Below are positions 1 to 6,854 of a stretch of 13,383 nt of DNA, in pieces. The notes below the pieces were generated by a model. The model worked only from the letters and a program-made list of their open reading frames with translations, was not told where the DNA came from and ran no database searches. Location of the stretch: the NCBI GenBank assembly GCA_934463345.1, contig CAKSJL010000048.1, forward strand, positions 1-13,383, written 5' to 3'. The stretch's first letter is position 1. Each line of letters begins with the position of its first letter. Origin of the DNA: an uncultured Oscillospiraceae bacterium. Lineage in GTDB: Bacteria; Bacillota; Clostridia; Oscillospirales; Ruminococcaceae. The position numbers and the translations under genes are program-made.

Positions 1-227
1 GCATTGAGCATATGCGTACTGAGTTTATTTTTCGGCTTGTGAAGTCCGGGTGTGTCCATGAAAACAAGCTGAGTTTCACCAATTGTTTTTATGCCGGTTA
101 TTCTGGTTCTCGTTGTCTGCGATTTACTGCTGACAGAAGCGATTTTTTCACCCACAACAGCATTCAGAAGTGATGATTTTCCGGCATTTGTTCTTCCGGC
201 AATAGTTAGAAAGACAGTTTTAGTCAT
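1..227 (-). CDS. era: GTPase Era, N-terminal part (cut by the window edge)
   Basis: This is the first 75 codons of the Era GTPase, which in characterised bacteria binds 16S rRNA and acts in 30S subunit maturation. The rest lies left of the window. Seen: a start ATG at 227-225 behind a GGAG about 6 nt upstream; a G1 P-loop GRTNAGKSS at residues 11-19; a switch-I-like threonine-rich stretch (QTTRTR); and the G3 motif DTPG followed by LHKPK, which is characteristic of Era. The usual G1 is GRPNVGKST, so P-to-T, V-to-A and T-to-S changes are present, but the essential G-x4-GK-S remains. It is the last visible gene of a minus-strand run phoH-ybeY-era, an order known in many Firmicutes. A family A repeat separates it from ybeY. 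Confidence 0.93.
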   Translation of the reverse strand, partial: MTKTVFLTIAGRTNAGKSSLLNAVVGEKIASVSSKSQTTRTRITGIKTIGETQLVFMDTPGLHKPKNKLSTHMLN

Positions 228-257
228 TATATTCTCCGTTTCATATTCCTGCCTGTG

Positions 258-303
258 AAGGCAATACATACAAAGCCGTCAGCGCAGTACGGCGTTGTCT
301 TAA
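258..303 (-). repeat. Family A repeat, copy between ybeY and era
   Basis: Read on the minus strand it starts TTAAGACAACGCCGTAC and ends GTATTGCCTT. The start matches the left end of the 4715-4802 copy (TTAAGGCAACACCGCAC) at 14 of 17 positions. The last ten bases equal the right end of that copy exactly. The ends are inverted relative to each other, so the transcript can fold. The ybeY stop codon (302-300) lies inside the left end. The copy is about 45 bp, with a shortened interior. It lies within the presumed ybeY-era transcript. Confidence 0.6.
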
Positions 304-806
304 TGGTTTTCTGTAATAAAGGTTGCGTCTCTTGAAATACCAAGCTTTTCAAGAACAGCCTCTTCCTTTTCTCTCATTATTCTTTCATCAAGCGGACTTG
401 TTTCATGGTCATAGCCCAGAAGATGAAGCATTGAATGAACGGTCAGAAATCCTACCTCTCTTTCAAGCGAGTGACCATACATATCAGCCTGCTTTACGGC
501 AGTTTCAAGTGAAATAACCACATCCCCCAGAAGCACTGCGCCGGTCTCGGCATTTATCTCCCTGTGACCGTCCTCACTTGTAAGAGGAAATGAAAGAACG
601 TCGGTTTCCTTGTCCTTGTTTCTGTAAACCTTATTTAAATTTCTTATTTCTCTGTTTGAAACAAATGAAACGCTGACCTCTGCGTCCTGTTCAAATTTTT
701 CGGTTGCCAGAACTGCCTGACAGCAGCGGCGTATCAGCAGACGGATACCTACAGGAATTTTCACAATATTCTGATTATTCTTTACATACACCTTTAACTT
801 TGACAT
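300..806 (-). CDS. ybeY: Endoribonuclease YbeY (rRNA maturation factor)
   Basis: A 168-residue member of the UPF0054/YbeY family, zinc-dependent endoribonucleases that act in 16S rRNA 3'-end processing and ribosome quality control. The zinc motif H-x3-H-x5-H is complete as H124, H128 and H134 (HSMLHLLGYDH). The preceding family signature, NKVYRNKDKETDVLSFPL, is also clear. An ATG at 812 overlaps the phoH stop as ATGA but sits only 3 nt from the AGGAG at 820-816. The ATG at 806 has a 9-nt spacer and gives the usual N-terminus (MSKLKVYV), so 806 is chosen. The gene is translationally adjacent to phoH and precedes era, its common functional neighbours. The stop codon is embedded in a family A repeat. 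Confidence 0.95.
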   Translation of the reverse strand: MSKLKVYVKNNQNIVKIPVGIRLLIRRCCQAVLATEKFEQDAEVSVSFVSNREIRNLNKVYRNKDKETDVLSFPLTSEDGHREINAETGAVLLGDVVISLETAVKQADMYGHSLEREVGFLTVHSMLHLLGYDHETSPLDERIMREKEEAVLEKLGISRDATFITENH

Positions 807-808
807 GA

Positions 809-1771
809 TCATTTTCTCCTTTCGTTGGTATATTTTTCATAAGCCTTTACTATATCCTGTACAAGCTTATGTCTTACTACGTCCTTTTCATTGAATTTGT
901 GTATTGCGATATCATCCACATTGCGCAGCACTTTCATTGCCTCCACAAGTCCGGATGTCTTGCTGTCCGGCAGATCTATCTGTGTAACATCGCCAGTTAT
1001 AACCATCTTGCTGTCGTTTCCAAGACGTGTAAGGAACATCTTGATCTGTTCAGAGGTCGTATTCTGTGCCTCGTCAAGAATAATGAACGCTCCTTCAAGG
1101 GTTCTGCCTCGCATGTACGCAAGCGGCGCTACCTCAATAATTCCCTTTTCCATGTATTTTGCAAAATTTTCTGCGCCGAACATATCAAAAAGTGCATCAT
1201 AAAGCGGACGGAGATACGGGTCAACCTTATCCTGGAGGTCACCCGGAAGAAATCCCAGCTTCTCGCCTGCTTCAACTGCCGGACGTGTCAGTATTATCTT
1301 GCTTACCTCATGTGCCTTGAAAGCCTTTGCCGCCATAGCGACCGCAAGATAAGTCTTTCCTGTTCCGGCTGGTCCGACACCTAAAACGATCGTGTTGTTC
1401 TTTATATCGTCAAGATATTTTTTCTGTCCGACAGTTCTCGGACGGACAATCTTTCCGGAGGAGGTAACGCACACGCCGTCACCGATAAGATTATCAAGCT
1501 GCTGCGATTCCCCCTCAGACACCATTGATGTGACATATCTGAGCGTCTGACCTGTCACTCTCTCGCCGGTCTTTGCTATTTTCATCAGAGCTTCAAGCGC
1601 CTTTGCAGCCTTTTCAACATTTGCCTCGCTGCCTGTGATCTTGATATCAGTTCCACGGCTTAAAACCACAACGTCATACTGCCTTTGAATAACATTAATG
1701 TTTTCATCATATGTTCCGAACAGATTTATCATCTGGTCTGTATTGTCTATGCTTATAATCTTTTCTGCCAT
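809..1771 (-). CDS. phoH: PhoH-like ATPase (YbeZ type)
   Basis: A 320-residue PhoH family protein, the usual genomic partner of YbeY. The family has an ATPase core related to helicase superfamily 1, and an RNA-related role is inferred from the YbeY link. Residues 1-65 form a KH-like N-terminal region (ITGSEANVEKAAKALEALM). The Walker A GPAGTGKT is at residues 133-140, TRPAVEAGEKLGFLPGDL follows from residue 162, and Walker B IILDEAQNTT is at 230-239. Length and motifs are normal for the family. The start ATG at 1771 has only a weak purine-rich upstream region (AAGAAAAGAG), so initiation strength is uncertain. It has its own promoter at 1810-1838, which separates housekeeping expression from the sporulation pair yqfCD upstream. 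Confidence 0.95.
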   Translation of the reverse strand: MAEKIISIDNTDQMINLFGTYDENINVIQRQYDVVVLSRGTDIKITGSEANVEKAAKALEALMKIAKTGERVTGQTLRYVTSMVSEGESQQLDNLIGDGVCVTSSGKIVRPRTVGQKKYLDDIKNNTIVLGVGPAGTGKTYLAVAMAAKAFKAHEVSKIILTRPAVEAGEKLGFLPGDLQDKVDPYLRPLYDALFDMFGAENFAKYMEKGIIEVAPLAYMRGRTLEGAFIILDEAQNTTSEQIKMFLTRLGNDSKMVITGDVTQIDLPDSKTSGLVEAMKVLRNVDDIAIHKFNEKDVVRHKLVQDIVKAYEKYTNERRK

Positions 1772-1809
1772 TTCAACACTCTTTTCTTTTGGTTGGTTTT
1801 ATATGTATA

Positions 1810-1838
1810 ATTATATCATAAATTCACCGCTTTTTAAA
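1810..1838 (-). promoter_or_regulatory. Extended -10 promoter for phoH-ybeY-era
   Basis: On the minus strand: TTTAAA at 1838-1833, a 17-bp spacer, then TATAAT at 1815-1810, immediately preceded by TGA (a TGn extended -10). The -10 box is perfect and the -35 matches 4 of 6. The predicted transcription start is about 30 nt before the phoH ATG. The surrounding 153-bp gap (1772-1924) is very AT-rich. I see no clean intrinsic terminator after yqfD in it. Confidence 0.7.
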
Positions 1839-1924
1839 TACCTTTTTTTCAGTTTTTTCGGATTTTTTATGAAAATAACCGAAGTATTAACATCATTTTA
1901 CTACAATCTATATTTATAGCAGAA

Positions 1925-3103
1925 TTAATTTACATAAATTTCATAATCGTATCCTATTTCGCCCTCCAGAACATATGTTGCTGTGTATTCCATCCTGTCT
2001 GAGTAATTTTTAACTTCTATTTTTCTGTCCTTTACAGCAATATTTTTTGTGTCATAAAAATTTTTCTCATAAAGCGACAGTTTTTGCTGTAATAAAATGT
2101 CTGCTTCATCGGCACTGTATGATAATGCCTTGTATTCAAATGGAGAATATGTACTGTGAATTATCCCCAGGGGAAGTCGTTTTCCAAGAAGCATAAAATT
2201 ATTTACAGTTTCTGAATAATCACATGAGGCATATTCTGCATTCTTTAAAAAAAGCGGTATTCTGAATCCGAAAAAGTCAAGGTATTTTTTTGTAACAGTA
2301 TCTCCGGTATATACCTGACTTTCCTCTGACAATGGCTGCACAAAGCTGACGCATTCCTCATATGTTCCGATAATTTTTCCCATTGCATGCTTTTTAAGAA
2401 TATGACCGCCGTCATCGACAACTATGCCGCTTATAATAATATCCCCCTTTTTTACAGCCGCTCCCTTTTGTTTCATTTTCCGTCCGGAATAAACCTCTAT
2501 TTCGCTTATAACTGCGTCTTTATCTGAGACTATATTGCATGGTATATCGTCCCTTATCATTTCCGGCGGCGGATCTGCCTCTGTAACTTCAACAACAATT
2601 CTGCTTCCGGTATGTCTTATTCCCGCCCATGCAAGCTCCGGAACGCTTAATCTCAGCTGATGCTCACAGCTTCTGAAATTGATATCCGCAATAAACCTTC
2701 CCTTATATATCCCTGTTTCAGCAAGCGCTGATATTATCCGTTCACTGCTGACGCCGCTGTTGCCCATTACTTCCACTGAAACCACAATATTTGAAATGTA
2801 AAACACAAAAACTGCAAGAACAAGCAAGCCGGCAGCTATTCCGAACCGGAAATGATATAATCCAAGCTTAAAGGGCAGTCCCTTCCGGCTTGTAAACTCA
2901 ATGTCAATGCGATTCTCCTCTGCAAGCTCTGTTACTGCCTTAATGTCCCGACCATAAACACAGCCGTAAAATACCCCGTTGTTTATTTTCTGGGACATAC
3001 AGACAATATTATTATCCCTGATACTGTTTATAAAGTTATATATGAAAGCTCCTGAAGCGCTGAATTCCGCTGTTCCCCTTAATTTTCTGAGCATTGCCGT
3101 CAC
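1925..3103 (-). CDS. yqfD: Sporulation protein YqfD
   Basis: A 392-residue YqfD family protein. In Bacillus and Clostridia the gene follows yqfC and belongs to the mother-cell SigE regulon; its biochemical role is not established. Seen: a cytoplasmic N-terminal region, one clear membrane segment at about residues 88-113 (GIAAGLLVLAVFVFYISNIV), then a large extracytoplasmic part with the family signature around ELAWAGIRHTGSRIVVEV and KKGDIIISGIV. Length is close to the usual 390-400. The start is GTG at 3103, overlapping the yqfC stop as GTGA. AGGA lies 5 nt upstream of the GTG, whereas the later ATG at 3094 would be 14 nt away, so the GTG is preferred. The 4-bp overlap implies translational coupling. 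Confidence 0.92.
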   Translation of the reverse strand: MTAMLRKLRGTAEFSASGAFIYNFINSIRDNNIVCMSQKINNGVFYGCVYGRDIKAVTELAEENRIDIEFTSRKGLPFKLGLYHFRFGIAAGLLVLAVFVFYISNIVVSVEVMGNSGVSSERIISALAETGIYKGRFIADINFRSCEHQLRLSVPELAWAGIRHTGSRIVVEVTEADPPPEMIRDDIPCNIVSDKDAVISEIEVYSGRKMKQKGAAVKKGDIIISGIVVDDGGHILKKHAMGKIIGTYEECVSFVQPLSEESQVYTGDTVTKKYLDFFGFRIPLFLKNAEYASCDYSETVNNFMLLGKRLPLGIIHSTYSPFEYKALSYSADEADILLQQKLSLYEKNFYDTKNIAVKDRKIEVKNYSDRMEYTATYVLEGEIGYDYEIYVN

Positions 3104-3342
3104 CCGTTTCCTGTCAGCTCGACAGACTGTATTTTTCCACAGACAAATATTCCTTTTGAACTGAAATCATTTACGCTCAATCCACTTCCCCATATCTGAA
3201 CTGTCATGTCCCATGTCTGCACCTTTACAAGTACATCGTTATACTCAAGTATTTTCCGGCAACATTCGACAAGCACCTCATGATTACCGGTAATCTGTAT
3301 CTGCGTATCCATATTGACAAATCTCTTCATTTTTTCAGACAT
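3100..3342 (-). CDS. yqfC: Sporulation protein YqfC (YabP/YqfC family)
   Basis: An 80-residue small beta-rich protein of the YabP/YqfC family, typical in length. Family features seen are the N-terminal ITGNHEVLVECCRKILEYND and the later VQIWGSGLSVNDFSSKGIFVCGKI. No membrane segment is present. The start ATG at 3342 has an excellent GAGGTGG upstream (spacing about 7). It overlaps yqfD by 4 bp in the classic yqfCD arrangement. Molecular function is unknown in the family; sporulation assignment rests on family knowledge and on position. Confidence 0.9.
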   Translation of the reverse strand: MSEKMKRFVNMDTQIQITGNHEVLVECCRKILEYNDVLVKVQTWDMTVQIWGSGLSVNDFSSKGIFVCGKIQSVELTGNG

Positions 3343-3671
3343 TTACACCACCTCGTTACTATATACTCCACATATTTGCCAATGATGATGCAATGGAGTA
3401 TGAAACCTTTCTTTACACAATATTTTACTGGCTTCTATAATTCTATTAAACATCGGTGCTGTAAATTACACTGCAAACGCTTCGGAACCCATTTCCACAA
3501 ACATATATCTGCGATTTTTCAGTGAATTCTGCCGCATGCTGTATAAAAATGCTTTCCAGACAACAGATTGTCTGCAACAAGATCATACTCTATTTCTTGC
3601 AAAAACGGGTTCTTATTCAGCAATTTCTCTGCATACAAATAAAGCATGTTCACCAAAAAGGAGGAACACTC
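3343..3671. other. Divergent intergenic region between yqfC and ylbJ
   Basis: This 329-bp stretch has no convincing gene. It must hold the promoters of both sporulation units. The plus-strand SigE-like promoter is listed separately. For the minus strand I see CATACT at 3402-3397 preceded by AATATT, but the spacing is 16 bp instead of about 14, so it is only a weak SigE candidate for yqfCD. A TACTCCA (3364-3370) and TGGAGTA (3394-3400) inverted pair brackets part of the yqfC leader; its meaning is unknown. Confidence 0.5.
3611..3639 (+). promoter_or_regulatory. SigE-type (mother-cell) promoter of ylbJ
   Basis: TCTTATT at 3611-3617 matches 6 of 7 of the SigE -35 consensus (K-M-ATATT). A 14-bp spacer then leads to CATACAAA at 3632-3639, which matches the -10 core CATACA. 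The transcription start would fall near 3646, just before the AAGGAGG at 3658-3664. That arrangement fits translation from the ATG at 3672 and excludes the longer in-frame extension starting at 3522. In Bacillus ylbJ is SigE-controlled, consistent with this. Confidence 0.65.
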
Positions 3672-4742
3672 ATGAAACAGACAATAAAAAATATTCTTTC
3701 TCTCTTTCTCATTTCAGCCGCAGTATTTTTCTGCCTTAAATACCCGTATGACATAAGCACAGCTGTAAGTAATGGACTTGACCGCTGTATTGATGTTATG
3801 ATACCGTCAATGTTTATCTTTATGTGCATAACTTCATTTACTGTTAGCTGCGGACTTCATCGTATTCTGAGTGTTCCGTTCACGCCCTTTGCCAGATATG
3901 TTCTTCGCCTGACGCCGGAGCAGTTCGGTATATTTCTGCTAAGCATTTTTTCAGGCTATCCGACCGGAATAAAGCTTCTTAAAGACAGCCTCTCAGAAAA
4001 CGAGATTTCAAAAAAGGATTTCGATCGCCTGAGCTGTTTCTGCTTTGCCGGAGGACCGGCTTTTATTTCAGGAACTGTTTCCGGCGTTCTCTTTCCGGGA
4101 ACGTCAGCCGGAATGCTCTGCTTTTTATCCATTACCACAGGAAACCTTATATGCGCATTTATAACCGGGTTGTTTTCACCAGTCCCCCAAAAATCCTCAT
4201 GCAGAATCAGGACACGCATAACCTCCGGAATATTTACACAATCTGTTCTTTCATCCGGTCGTGCAATGTTCAGCATGTGCGTAATGATAGTACTTTTCAG
4301 TGGACTGCTAAAAGCTATGCAGCTTTCGGGCATTCTGGACATTATATCAGCTGAAAACGGCACGTCAGGTCTTATATATTCACTGCTCGAAATAAGCAAT
4401 ATTGCAGAGCTTCGCAATCCGAAAATACAACTGCTCCCAATTATCACATTTTTGCTCTCGTTCGGCGGAATATGTGTTCTAATTCAGATTATTGCAGTTT
4501 CTGACGGTCTGCTGAACATTCGGAGGTTTCTGTTCTTCAGACTTGTTTCTGCCGGATTTTCAGCGGTAGTATGCCGGCTTATTTCACGCTTTTTTTATCT
4601 TGGAACGACCGATGCTGCGGTATACGGCACTGTGAAAGTAAGCCGCAGACCCCTCTGCGCCGTTATGATATTTGCTATGACTATAATGCTACTATCATCT
4701 GCCGAAATACATTTAAGGCAACACCGCACAAATCACGACTGA
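3672..4742 (+). CDS. ylbJ: Sporulation integral membrane protein YlbJ
   Basis: A 356-residue polytopic membrane protein of the YlbJ family, which is needed at an intermediate stage of sporulation in Bacillus and carries a nucleoside-recognition/Gate-like fold. Seen: about eight hydrophobic segments and the family signatures MIPSMFIFM, FSGYPTGIKLL and CFAGGPAFI. The start ATG at 3672 has AAGGAGG 7 nt upstream and lies 26 nt after the predicted SigE start site. The frame stays open upstream to 3522, but that region contains the promoter. It is shorter than the roughly 400-residue Bacillus protein. Its last nine codons (LRQHRTNHD and stop) lie inside a family A repeat, so the natural C-terminus has probably been replaced or trimmed. 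Confidence 0.9.
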   Translation: MKQTIKNILSLFLISAAVFFCLKYPYDISTAVSNGLDRCIDVMIPSMFIFMCITSFTVSCGLHRILSVPFTPFARYVLRLTPEQFGIFLLSIFSGYPTGIKLLKDSLSENEISKKDFDRLSCFCFAGGPAFISGTVSGVLFPGTSAGMLCFLSITTGNLICAFITGLFSPVPQKSSCRIRTRITSGIFTQSVLSSGRAMFSMCVMIVLFSGLLKAMQLSGILDIISAENGTSGLIYSLLEISNIAELRNPKIQLLPIITFLLSFGGICVLIQIIAVSDGLLNIRRFLFFRLVSAGFSAVVCRLISRFFYLGTTDAAVYGTVKVSRRPLCAVMIFAMTIMLLSSAEIHLRQHRTNHD

Positions 4743-4802
4743 CAGTTTTGCACAGCATTTGTTGACAAATCTGTACGGAAATAATTACACAGGTATTGCC
4801 TT
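4715..4802 (+). repeat. Family A repeat, longest copy, at the end of ylbJ
   Basis: An 88-bp element with inverted ends AAGGCAACACC (4715-4725) and GGTATTGCCTT (4792-4802), matching at 10 of 11 positions. The left part AAGGCAACACCGCACAAATC recurs in the 7068-7110 copy in inverted orientation. The interior words GCATTTGTTGA and TCTGTACGGAAATAATTA recur at 6807-6835. There is no coding capacity for a transposase, so it could be a MITE or a REP-like unit. ATTT occurs on both sides and could be a short target duplication, but this is too AT-rich to trust. Confidence 0.72.
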
Positions 4803-4819
4803 GATTTTTGTTTTATAAC

Positions 4820-4870
4820 CTGTATTCATAGGAAATGATGTACATCCTACCCTATGAATACAGTTTTTTT
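4820..4870 (+). terminator. Intrinsic terminator of ylbJ
   Basis: CTGTATTCATAGG at 4820-4832 pairs perfectly over 13 bp with CCTATGAATACAG at 4851-4863, followed by seven T at 4864-4870. The loop of 18 nt contains the small palindrome GATGTACATC. It isolates ylbJ from the mgtE leader promoter 36 bp further on. Confidence 0.9.
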
Positions 4871-4905
4871 ACATATAATTTACAAATTTCTAACTGAATG
4901 AAATA

Positions 4906-4934
4906 TTGACAAGCTGCAAAAAATATAGTAGAAT
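4906..4934 (+). promoter_or_regulatory. SigA-type promoter of the mgtE leader
   Basis: A perfect TTGACA at 4906-4911, a 17-bp spacer and TAGAAT at 4929-4934 (5 of 6). The predicted start is near 4941, giving a leader of about 510 nt before the mgtE start codon. Confidence 0.85.
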
Positions 4935-4940
4935 AATATT

Positions 4941-5040
4941 CGGTAAAGTCGAAAGCCGGTAACTATCCGGTGCAGACTAAAATTTCAGACAAATTTTACA
5001 GACCACATCAGAAATAAATGTCGGTTTTATTCCGGCTGTA
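4941..5040 (+). promoter_or_regulatory. Structured 5' leader domain upstream of the M-box, class unknown
   Basis: About 100 nt between the predicted transcription start and the M-box with three consecutive potential hairpins. (i) AGTC (4947-4950) pairs with GACT (4975-4978), enclosing CCGG (4956-4959) with CCGG (4967-4970). (ii) AAAATTT pairs with AAATTTT around a CAGAC loop (4979-4997). (iii) GACCACAT pairs with ATGTCGGTT with a bulged C (5001-5026). The first hairpin is weakly reminiscent of the GGGAA...CCGG core of cobalamin riboswitches, but the conserved B12-box is absent. It may simply be a spacer fold or an auxiliary sensor. Confidence 0.4.
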
Positions 5041-5042
5041 AT

Positions 5043-5190
5043 ATGATCCGGTAGGTAAGGCTACCACAGGGATATGGGTTGCTGCCGCAAAATAGTGGAG
5101 ACACTATGAGATGGTTAGCAGGGTATGTCGAAAAACGAAGGCATATCCTAATGCAATTTCACGCCCTGCGAAGCTAAAGCTTGAACGGTG
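5043..5190 (+). promoter_or_regulatory. M-box (ykoK) Mg2+ riboswitch aptamer
   Basis: The order of conserved M-box blocks is present: GGTAGGTAAGGCTACC at 5050-5065 (family GUUAGGUGAGGCUCC), GATATGGGTTGCTGCCGC at 5071-5088 (family GAUACGCUGCUGCC), a GCAGGG (5118-5123) with CCCTGC (5164-5169) helix, and GCTAAAGCTTGAACGG at 5173-5188 (family GUGCUAAAGCUCUACGAU). The family senses Mg2+ and in Firmicutes commonly turns off Mg2+ transporter genes by transcription termination. It precedes a terminator and mgtE, exactly as expected. Boundaries are approximate. Confidence 0.9.
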
Positions 5191-5212
5191 TTTATGATTG
5201 CGCATAATTATT

Positions 5213-5247
5213 AAACCCGTATCAGGCTTAATCTGGTACGGGTTTTT
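5213..5247 (+). terminator. Attenuator terminator of the M-box leader
   Basis: AAACCCGTA (5213-5221) pairs with TACGGGTTT (5236-5244 region), extended inward by CAG with CTG, and the T-run ends at 5247. Its 5' arm AACCCGTA (5214-5221) can alternatively pair with TATGGGTT (5073-5080) in the M-box core, which would form an antiterminator. That is the expected logic for low Mg2+ read-through. Confidence 0.88.
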
Positions 5248-5266
5248 GATTTAAAAGTTAATTCTG

Positions 5267-5377
5267 AGAACCCGTCTTCACAAGATATGTGTGCGGATTT
5301 CCAAGCACAATTTTTAACGCAGTATGCGTAAAAATTTGCTGGAAAAACGTGAGCATTCGCTTGTGAAGACAGGTTCT
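5267..5377 (+). repeat. Family B foldback repeat, copy in the mgtE leader
   Basis: The outer arms AGAACCCGTCTTCACAAG (5267-5284) and CTTGTGAAGACAGGTTCT (5360-5377) match at 17 of 18 positions. Inside, TTTCC with GGAAA, and ATTTTT-A-ACGCA with TGCGTAAAAAT (tip near 5322-5324), continue the pairing. The whole 111 nt is therefore one long imperfect hairpin. The 15-nt word AATTTTTAACGCAGT (5309-5323) is identical at 6992-7006 in the second copy. There is no T-run, so it is not an ordinary terminator. It lies between the attenuator and the mgtE ribosome binding site. Confidence 0.75.
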
Positions 5378-5454
5378 GACACCTGTGCTGACAAGCTCTT
5401 ACTGCTCAGCTTTGTGGTTTTTGTCCATATATTACAATAACGGAGGTAACGATT

Positions 5455-6789
5455 ATGACTGAAAAACTGACTAAACTTTTAAAAGAAAAAAATTATGTCA
5501 AGATAAAAGCGATAGTCAGGGATCTTTATCCCGCTGACCTTGCAGTCCTGCTTGAAACGCTTGAGCCTCGTGACATAACACTGATATTCAGACTTCTTCC
5601 CAAAGAGCTTGCCGCCGAAACCTTCACATACATGGACAGCGACACACAGATGCACCTTATAAGCGGATTCAGCGACAAGGAGCTTCGTGAAGTACTTGAT
5701 GAGATATATGTCGACGATACAGTTGATATTATCGAAGAAATGCCGGCAAATGTTGTTTCAAGAATTCTCCAGAATACAGATGCTGAAACACGCAAGCAGA
5801 TAAACGATATTTTAAATTATCCTGCCGACAGCGCCGGAAGCGTTATGACAACGGAATATGTATATTTCCACAAGGAAATGACAACTCGTGAAGCGCTTGA
5901 ATGGATAAGAAAAGTCGGCGTTGTAAAGGAAACAATTTATACCTGCTATGTTACAGAAGCCCGGAAGCTCATAGGCTTTGTAACAATACTTGATCTTGTT
6001 ACTGCGGATGAGGACGTCAAAATAAAAAGCATAATGGATACAAATGTTATATATGTCAACACGCATGAGGACCGTGAGGACGTTGCAAAGAAGTTCTCCA
6101 AATACGATTTTCTCGCCATGCCAGTCGTTGACAACGACTGTCGTATCGTTGGAATTATCACCTTCGACGACGTACTCGACGTAATTCAGGAAGAAAATGA
6201 AGAGGACTTCTCAAAGATGGCTGCTATGGCACCGGCTGAGGATGCATACTTCAAAACCTCGGTATTCAAGCATGCAAGAAACCGTATCGGCTGGCTTCTC
6301 ATTCTCATGTTTTCCGCAACTATAACAGGATCGCTGCTCACTCATTATGAAGAAGCATTCCAGGCGATACCTATACTTGTTTCATTTATACCGATGCTTA
6401 TGTCAACCGGCGGAAACTGCGGTTCGCAAAGCTCCACGACCGTTATCAGAGGACTTGCTACAGAGGAAATAAAGTTTCGTGATTTCTTTAGAGTCGTCTA
6501 CAAGGAATTCAGGATTTCACTTATTGTAAGCGTTATACTGGCTCTTGCAAACGGACTCAGGATCTATATTTTCTACAATCAGAATTTCCTCCTCTCACTC
6601 ACAGTTGCACTTTCAATAGTGGGTACGGTCATAATCTCAAAGTTTATAGGCTGTGTTCTGCCGCTTCTTGCAAAACGTGTAAAGCTTGACCCGGCACTTA
6701 TGGCAACACCACTTATCAGCACAATTGTTGATACCTGTTCAATGCTCATCTACTTTTCAATCGCAACTGTTGTCTTTCCGCAGCTTTAA
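5455..6789 (+). CDS. mgtE: Magnesium transporter MgtE
   Basis: A 444-residue MgtE, the usual length. MgtE is a homodimeric Mg2+-gated channel in the cytoplasmic membrane. Domains in order: the superhelical MgtE N domain at about residues 15-130 (LYPADLAVLLETLEPRD, then VVSRILQNTDAETRKQI); tandem CBS domains at about 135-255 (SVMTTEYVYF and AMPVVDNDCRIVGIITFDDVLDVI); and a membrane domain at about 280-444 with five hydrophobic segments and the pore signature MSTGGNCGSQSSTT. The start ATG at 5455 has GGAGGT at 5442-5447. Regulation is by the M-box attenuator upstream: high Mg2+ should terminate transcription. The stop TAA abuts a degenerate family A copy, followed by a bidirectional terminator. 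Confidence 0.97.
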   Translation: MTEKLTKLLKEKNYVKIKAIVRDLYPADLAVLLETLEPRDITLIFRLLPKELAAETFTYMDSDTQMHLISGFSDKELREVLDEIYVDDTVDIIEEMPANVVSRILQNTDAETRKQINDILNYPADSAGSVMTTEYVYFHKEMTTREALEWIRKVGVVKETIYTCYVTEARKLIGFVTILDLVTADEDVKIKSIMDTNVIYVNTHEDREDVAKKFSKYDFLAMPVVDNDCRIVGIITFDDVLDVIQEENEEDFSKMAAMAPAEDAYFKTSVFKHARNRIGWLLILMFSATITGSLLTHYEEAFQAIPILVSFIPMLMSTGGNCGSQSSTTVIRGLATEEIKFRDFFRVVYKEFRISLIVSVILALANGLRIYIFYNQNFLLSLTVALSIVGTVIISKFIGCVLPLLAKRVKLDPALMATPLISTIVDTCSMLIYFSIATVVFPQL

Positions 6790-6835
6790 CACAATTAGCG
6801 GCTGTCGCATTTGCTGATCTGTACGTCAATAATTA
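6785..6835 (+). repeat. Degenerate family A repeat after mgtE
   Basis: Starting at the mgtE stop (TTTAACACAATT), this stretch keeps GCATTTGCTGA (6807-6817, 10 of 11 with the ylbJ copy) and TCTGTACGTCAATAATTA (6818-6835, 16 of 18). The first 20 bp of the element are shortened and no right end is recognisable. Orientation is the same as mgtE. Confidence 0.55.
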
Positions 6836-6854
6836 TGTATCTCACATAAAAAAC

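Noticed and set aside
869-1384. 171-codon plus-strand frame inside phoH
   Set aside because: It is a reverse-strand shadow of a gene with complete Walker motifs.
1698-1919. 73-codon plus-strand frame over the phoH start
   Set aside because: It is antisense to the start and promoter region of phoH, AT-rich and hydrophobic by composition, with no ribosome binding site.
3364-3400. MerR-like operator before yqfC (TACTCCA...TGGAGTA)
   Set aside because: The half-sites are 23 bp apart and not placed in a long promoter spacer. The similarity to the 10701-10720 operator is probably chance.
3522-3671. 50-codon N-terminal extension of ylbJ
   Set aside because: The region contains the SigE-like promoter and the ideal AAGGAGG for the ATG at 3672. 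The extension has no family similarity.
3956-4447. 163-codon minus-strand open frame
   Set aside because: It lies wholly within ylbJ, which has a promoter, ribosome binding site and family signatures. The opposite-strand frame has no recognisable features.
4941-5010. Cobalamin riboswitch
   Set aside because: The CCGG hairpin framed by GAA and GCAG is superficially similar, but the GGGAA core is altered and the GCCACTG-type B12 box is missing.
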